Assembly: GCA_007922195.1 (NCBI GenBank)
Contig: ML681997.1
Location: forward strand, 8,249,317 to 8,313,316
DNA from: Podocnemis expansa
Lineage: Eukaryota; Chordata; Testudines; Podocnemididae
Length of the DNA: 64,000 nucleotides
Direction: 5' to 3'
A model generated the notes under the pieces. The model did no database searches. It worked only from the letters and a program-made list of their open reading frames with translations, and was not told the origin of the DNA. The translations under genes were made by a program, and so were the position numbers. Shown here piece by piece: positions 58,776-64,000 of the stretch. Within the stretch, counting starts at the first letter, position 1. Every line of letters starts with the position of its first letter.

Positions 58776-58967
58776 CAATTTGTTCTGTGGCACTTAAAGA
58801 TTAACAAATTTCTTTATTGCATGGGCTTTCATTAGAGAAAATCCCATTTTGTCAGATGCTCCCATGAAAGCTCATGCAGTAAATAAATTTGTTAGTCTTT
58901 AAGTGCCACAGAACTCCTTGTTTGTTTTTACTGAACTAGGCTAACACAGCTACCCCCTTTGAACCTA
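58776..58967. mobile_element. Inverted pair of Penelope-like tails with perfect duplication
   Basis: A minus-strand tail (CTGTGGCACTTAAAG to TTTTGTCAGATGC) joins a plus-strand tail beginning CCCATGAAAGCTCATGC and ending TACCCCCTTTGAACC. GGAATATTGTGAA occurs at 58763-58775 and 58968-58980, a perfect 13-bp direct repeat around the pair. The plus half starts inside stem II of the hammerhead-like block. Confidence 0.87.
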
Positions 58968-58981
58968 GGAATATTGTGAAG

Positions 58982-59053
58982 TTTCAAAGGGGCAGCCATT
59001 TTAGTGTGCTGCAGCAAAACAAACATGGAGTCCTGTGGCACTTTTAAAGAATG
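58982..59053 (-). mobile_element. Penelope-like tail fragment
   Basis: TTTCAAAGGGGCAGCCATTT, GCAGCAAAACAAACATGGAG and CCTGTGGCACTTTTAAAG are the antisense terminal part of the tail, directly beside the inverted pair. Confidence 0.75.
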
Positions 59054-59552
59054 AAAGGAATGATTCTTAGAAGGATAAATGGATATGAATGCATTTAAAC
59101 TGACAGAGTGCTCATCTTGATTCAGCACACAGGACTTTCTCTGCAAGGTGGTCCCTAGCCCTTGCACAAGGCTTGCAAAAAATTATGCTCACTGGAGCCC
59201 CATCAAATTTACAGGTAACCTGATGCACTTTTAACATGCTTATGGGAATGTTTGTAATTTTTATGTTTTCTTTTTAACGCTGTGCTGTGTCAAAACTCTT
59301 AGTTAAGAGGAAGTGAGACACTGATTGCTCAAGGGAGATAATGGCTGGCAGTTGGACCCCTTTCAGTGGATGCTCTTGAGGGATGGGGGGGAGGTGGAAT
59401 AGAGGTGCTGTAAGCCTGAAACTGTGATACCTGTATCAATGTTTTTAGAACTACCTCACTGTTACAATCTGGATTTGTGGAAGTTGTATATAGTTAGAAT
59501 AGAGATTACGTTTGCTTAACAAATTGTCAAGGAAAGGAAATAGGTTTATCTC
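59054..59552. other. Intergenic DNA, nothing recognised
   Basis: No gene, repeat end or tandem array recognised. Confidence 0.35.
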
Positions 59553-59555
59553 TAA

Positions 59556-60063
59556 GGCTATGTCCACACATAAAGCTTTACTTTGAAATAAGTTATTTCA
59601 AAATGAGTTATTTCAAAACAAAGTCCTTATTTCAAAATAAGTTAATTCGAATTAAGGGAAAAACTCAAAGTGAAATAGCATGTCCAAACACAGGACTTGC
59701 TATTTTGCTTTAGGAGAGGGGCACCATGGGAGGTGTGGCAACATGGCCTCCTCCCTTGGCCATGCCCCCACCCAATATAGGCTAAAAGGAAGGCACCCTG
59801 GGAAGGAGAAGGGCAAAAGTGTTATTTCCAAATAATGGTTATTTCAAAATAACACGTCTGAACAGCATTATTTCGAAATAACCATTTTGAAATAACAGCC
59901 GTTTCGATTTAAAATAGGTTTAAGCTATTTCGAAATGATGGCTCTCATTTTGAAATGATGGAGCCCGTCATTTCAAAATAAGAATACGTCGTGTGGACCT
60001 AATCTCTTTTATTTCAAAATAACCAGTGTTATTTCGAAATAAAAGAGATGTGTGGACATACTC
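59556..60063. mobile_element. Short DNA transposon, same subfamily as 19206-19708
   Basis: Starts GGCTATGTCCACACATAAAG and ends GATGTGTGGACATACTC, flanked by TAA on both sides (59553-59555, 60064-60066). Modules of TTATTTCAAAATAA and ATTTCGAAATAA fill the arms. The GAGGGGCACCATGGGAGGTG block is shared with 19206-19708. Confidence 0.82.
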
Positions 60064-60066
60064 TAA

Positions 60067-61895
60067 TTTTCTCTGAAGTCTAAAGTACCTGTCTTCAGGT
60101 GAAATCAGTCTGTGATGAAAAATCACTCTAAATTTAATACAGGCAGCTTTTGGAAGCAAATGAAAAATGCTAACATTAATGATCTTCAAATTTCAAATGA
60201 GGGGTAGGGGGGAAAAGTCCATGAATTGCAAATAGTAACAATGACTTTAAAAAAGGTAATTGACATGAACATTTTAACAAAGTAACATTTCACTCTGACT
60301 TACTGCTTCTCTAAAAGTTAAAATTTCTGCTCCTTTCCCAGATTGTGTTTTTTTGCTCTGGGGGGTGGGGTGGTAGGTTGTTTTGGTTGCTGTTGTTGTT
60401 TTTTTTTAAACAGATTGCCTTTTGTGTGAAAAAAGTGCAAAGAAAAAATAATCTAGTTTTACAGTTCAAATTACTGATATCTCCAGATTTAAATCCCAGC
60501 AACAGTGGTAGATGAATTAGTTACATATGTGTACAGAAATTATGGTGAAATGACCTGGTGCATTTTGCAGTAATTATGCAGTGGGTCTAATTTGCCTGAT
60601 ATATCATGTAACTATTCTGATTGATTTGAGAGGGTGCATTTCATGTAACTTTTGTTGATTTGAGGGGGCGCATTTCATGCTCCTTGCCCCGGGCACCAAA
60701 ATTCCTAGTTACGGCCCTGAATGAAGGTGTTCTGCAACCAACCCCAACCCCTCACTGTTAGAAGAGGGCTGGGTGGGGAAGGGAGAAGGAGTAACCTGGT
60801 GAGCCAGCATGTGCCTGGGAGATTTAAAATGCCCCAGCCACAGCAAAACTTCCCGGCATGCATGAACATCTGCCACTGCCTTGCTCCTTTGCTGCTGCTG
60901 GAGCATTGTAAAATTCCTGCTGCTGTTACCACCTGCATCAAAATCACTTGGATGTAACTTCCACAGTAAGAGTGTCTTTGGCAAACCTGACTCAAAGACT
61001 AAATGAACTTTGTTCAAACATGCAGGCCCAAAATTCCCATGAAAACTTAAGCAATACTTTCAATTTTAAAATGTATATATAATCATTATGTAGCTGGGTT
61101 TTTTTAGAAATAAATGTGTGTTATATTTGTAAAATTGTATTTAATTAGGTTTCCTGAAACATTTTCTTAGAACTGCAGAGAACATAGATATTAGGAACAT
61201 CATAGTGGGTATATACCAGCTTGTTCAAGGAACTTTTCATCATGTGTTCCCTGTAAATTAATTACCCTTGGTGTTCCCTGGTCCACTAAAGGTTGAAAAA
61301 AACTGACCCGCCCAAAAGCTCTGCAGAGGTTGCTGTCGATTGATGAGACAGTGAACCCAGGTTGCTTAGAGGATTCCTACACTGTCGTCCCTCACAGAAG
61401 TTTGAACTTTTGTCCTCTCATTTCTCCGCATCTAAACAGCCACTCAGATGGAAGATGTTTGCTGGGTCATCTGGTAGAGGAAAGATACTAAAATCCTGCA
61501 TTGACTATAAACACATAGGTCACAAAGCTTGCATTGCGTTCAGCAGCTCTCATTACCCCGCCTTCACTCTTTAACAACCAGAGGAACTGTTTTGACTGGG
61601 TATGTGTTCAAATTGCTCCTAGCTGCCTGGGCATGTCCTTGGCTTCAGAAAAATGGGGTGATTCAGCTCCCTGACTTTTATCTGTTGCACCATTAAAATA
61701 AAAATACCTTTCCCCTTTCAGAGGTCAACAGATTTCAGTCAAGTCTGGTTTATTTCCTCCTCTTAGGCATGCATGCTCTCAAACTACATTTGTGCATGGC
61801 AGTTTCTGAGGGCATAAAGAATGCACTTTTCCCTGCCTCCATCTTGGCATACAGGGATTTTGGGGTTCTCTAAATCCTCCTTTATTATTATTACA
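60067..61895. other. Intergenic DNA with scattered hAT-like ends
   Basis: 60660-60720 (CCCGGGCACCAAAATTCC, AGTTACGGCCCTGA) and 61275-61300 (CCTGGTCCACTAAAGGTTG) look like right ends of hAT-type repeats without identified partners. A T-run lies at 60399-60408. No gene recognised. Confidence 0.35.
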
Positions 61896-62220
61896 GGCTG
61901 TGTTCACACACAGGGGGTTATTTCGATATGGTTGTTTTGAAACAACTTGTATCGAAATAATGCCTTATTTCGAAATAACTTAATTCGAATTAACAGTTTG
62001 TTAACTTGAATTAAGGAAAAAAGCTCAAAGCGAAATAGCAGATTCAGGCAACAGTTATTTCGAAACAAGTCACCGTTGTTCCAAAACAACATGTTCGCAC
62101 GGCGTTGTTTCGTCCCCACATGGTGTTTAACCTGTTTCGAAACAACGCCGTTGTTTCAAAACAACTGTGCGTTGTGTGAACAGCCTAAATCTTATTTCGA
62201 AACAACCTCTTCACACAGCC
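61896..62220. mobile_element. Short DNA transposon with TTTCGAAA modules
   Basis: A relative of 48650-49054: GGCTGTGTTCACACACAGG at the left, TCTTCACACAGCC at the right, with the shared block CAGGCAACAGTTATTTCG and repeated GTTTCGAAACAAC modules. It is about 80 bp shorter, missing part of the right arm. Confidence 0.82.
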
Positions 62221-62285
62221 ATAGACTAGCAGGTAGCAGCCCCAATCAAGAGCAAGTCCTTGTTGTATGCTTAATAAACCCATTG

Positions 62286-63312
62286 GGTACATCTACACTG
62301 GAGCCTTAGGTAGACTTAACCTGCATAAGTAGACCTAAGGTACTCTCTGGCCCCATTCAAAAGTTATCAAGTCGATTTAAGGTATGTCTATATTGATGGC
62401 AGCAAAATTGCCACCATCAGTGCAATTCAGCAGCAAGCATGAACCTGCTGAATCGCTCCAGAAGTCATCATAGCAACTCCAGCATGGGAACTGGAGTTGC
62501 AATAAGCCGACCACAAGTCATTTGCAGTAGGCTTACCCTAGTATGTACTGGCGGATTAGTGAGTTATTGCCAAATACACAAGGCATTTTACATACCTTGC
62601 ATATCTGCCTTCAACTGCTGCTGAAAAGTTTTTTAAGTATAAACTAGGGCTTAAGCATTTGCTTAAGTCAGCTTAATAACTCCTGCCCTGGAAATCAACT
62701 TAAGTATTAAATCAACTTTCCAGGGCAGGGCCTTCACCCACTTCCCCACCCAGGGCCCCAATTGTGCTCAGGGGCCTGATCCAGCCCTACCTGCTGCCGG
62801 CAAGCAGCTGGGAGCTGGATTCAGCTTCCAGCCCTTTGCCACAAGCGGTGGAGGCTGGGAGCCAGCTCCTGCCACCTACAGCAAGCAGCTGGCGGCAGCA
62901 GGAACCAGCCCAAGCCCCCTGCCCCCTGTGCCTTTGGGCTCTGCACCCCTTGCCGTGGGTGGCAGGATCCAGCTCCCAGTGCCTGCCACCTGTGGCAAGG
63001 GGCTTGGAGCTGTAACAGGCTCCAGCCCCCTGCTGCCAGTAGCAGGAACTCGCTCCCAACCCCCTGCCCCTTGCAGCAAGGGGCTTGGGGCCAGATCTGG
63101 CTCCCAGCTGCCTGCCAGCATCAGCAGGAGCTGGATGGGGCCCCTGGGGTCACATCAGGGCCCCAGAGCCAGGTTGCACCTCAGGGTGGGATGGTGGCGG
63201 GGTCCGAGCCCAGCCATGGGTATGTCTACTAGTGTAGACATACTGCTAAGTCAACTTCACAAGGTCGACCTTGTGAAGTCGACTTAAAATAGCCCCTCAG
63301 TGTAGACATAGC
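62286..63312. mobile_element. Possible larger element of the GTCTACACT group
   Basis: GGGTACATCTACACTGGAGC at the left and TCAGTGTAGACATAGCC at the right resemble the shared termini, and AAGTCAACTTCACAAGGTC is a near-perfect palindrome with the next 19 bases (63248-63285, one mismatch). The GC-rich middle (62750-63190) with GCTGGGAGCTGG-type repeats could be an unrelated insertion. Boundaries are uncertain; ends may belong to different copies. Confidence 0.4.
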
Positions 63313-63374
63313 CATAGAAAGTGACGGTCCCTTCCCAGAGAACTGATAAACCAGGTAGATAAGGTAGGCAAAAG

Positions 63375-63480
63375 AAAGTAATATTATCCTTATTTTATCC
63401 AGACAGGGGAGGAGGCACAGAAGGAAATTAATTTGGTCAAAGTCACACGTGAGATCTGTGGGAGAGCTGGGAATTGTATA
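63375..63480 (+). mobile_element. Probable MIR-type SINE fragment
   Basis: TATTATCCTTATTTTATCC, GAGGAGGCACAGAAGG, GGTCAAAGTCACACG and GGGAGAGCTGGGAATTG follow the order of a MIR-type SINE. Confidence 0.6.
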
Positions 63481-64000
63481 GAGCTCTTTTGAGTCCCAGA
63501 CCAGTGACTTAGCCTTCCCATCTTTCACTCTATTCTACTGATTTTCAGCAGTAAAAATAAGATGGACAATGAGCAACACTTTATCACTAGAGATCACTCT
63601 GGATTCTGTCTTTATCAACCTTCATCTGTCATTTTGTGTCTTGCTGGTATATTTGATCACTAAGCATCTCACATTTCTATGCATGATTGTTGAATTGAAG
63701 ATAAGACAATATGCATTAATGAATTCCTGCGTTTGATTTACATTATATGGTTGAATTATTTATTTTACTTCAAGTGCACACTTTTTTTCTTAAAATTCTT
63801 TTATATTCTCAATCCATTGGAACAAGGACACTATAAATTCTCTGAAATGCCTGTGCTTATTAGAAGAATCACCCATGAAGAGAGACACTCAGTGGATCAA
63901 TAGAGCGCCTTTTACATTTTAACTACAGGTACACTGAAATTTGCATTTGAAACTAAAATTTTTAACAAGTTGGCAGGAAGTTCAGAGCTTTTGTATAGGA
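63481..64000. other. Intergenic DNA, nothing recognised
   Basis: AT-rich sequence to the window edge without recognisable feature. Confidence 0.35.

Overview
This is a eukaryotic window, most likely from a turtle (possibly a soft-shelled turtle). The grounds are the repeat content: CR1 LINEs whose 3' ends finish in a short ATTCTATG-like repeat, Penelope-like element (PLE) tails, PIF/Harbinger transposase relics, many short terminal-inverted-repeat elements opening in GGCTATGTCTACACT, and hAT fragments with 8-bp target duplications. There are no operons, no ribosome-binding sites and no bacterial or phage genes. Species assignment is inference from repeat style; no search was run.

Layout. 1-3665 looks like the intron of a plus-strand gene. 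It opens with a GATA-type microsatellite, becomes G-rich, and from about 1560 to 3620 is a minisatellite with a unit near 40 bp. A splice acceptor at 3664-3665 leads into a short final coding exon (3666-3834) ending in SSDSECDV, then a 3' UTR with a polyadenylation signal at 4355-4360. The tail resembles that of a NOTO-type homeobox protein, but the homeodomain lies outside the window, so the name is tentative. About 4400-9700 is largely single-copy DNA without convincing genes and may hold regulatory sequence. From 9.7 kb to the end the window is a gene desert filled with transposable-element debris: a broken PIF/Harbinger transposase (12.4-13.3 kb), a run of palindromic short DNA transposons, at least five hAT-type elements (four with good 8-bp target duplications), CR1 pieces including a three-level nest at 54.6-56.7 kb, and PLE copies throughout.

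The most interesting signal is the PLE family. A copy at 24.9-26.0 kb carries the C-terminal GIY-YIG endonuclease domain on both strands as a head-to-head inverted pair, and the pair as a whole is flanked by one 14-bp direct repeat, so it was probably inserted as a single unit. Smaller inverted pairs made only of the 3' tail recur at 23.7, 43.6 and 58.8 kb, each with its own roughly 13-bp duplication. The same tail carries a hammerhead-ribozyme-like core (CTGATGA, a stem, GAAA, and a short outer stem), intact by eye in two copies and decayed in others. The junctions of the small inverted pairs fall in or beside this motif.

Apart from the terminal exon, I see no gene likely to make a host protein. 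All transposon coding regions are truncated or interrupted. Function calls rest on motif recognition by eye, and boundaries of repeats are approximate unless a target duplication is quoted.
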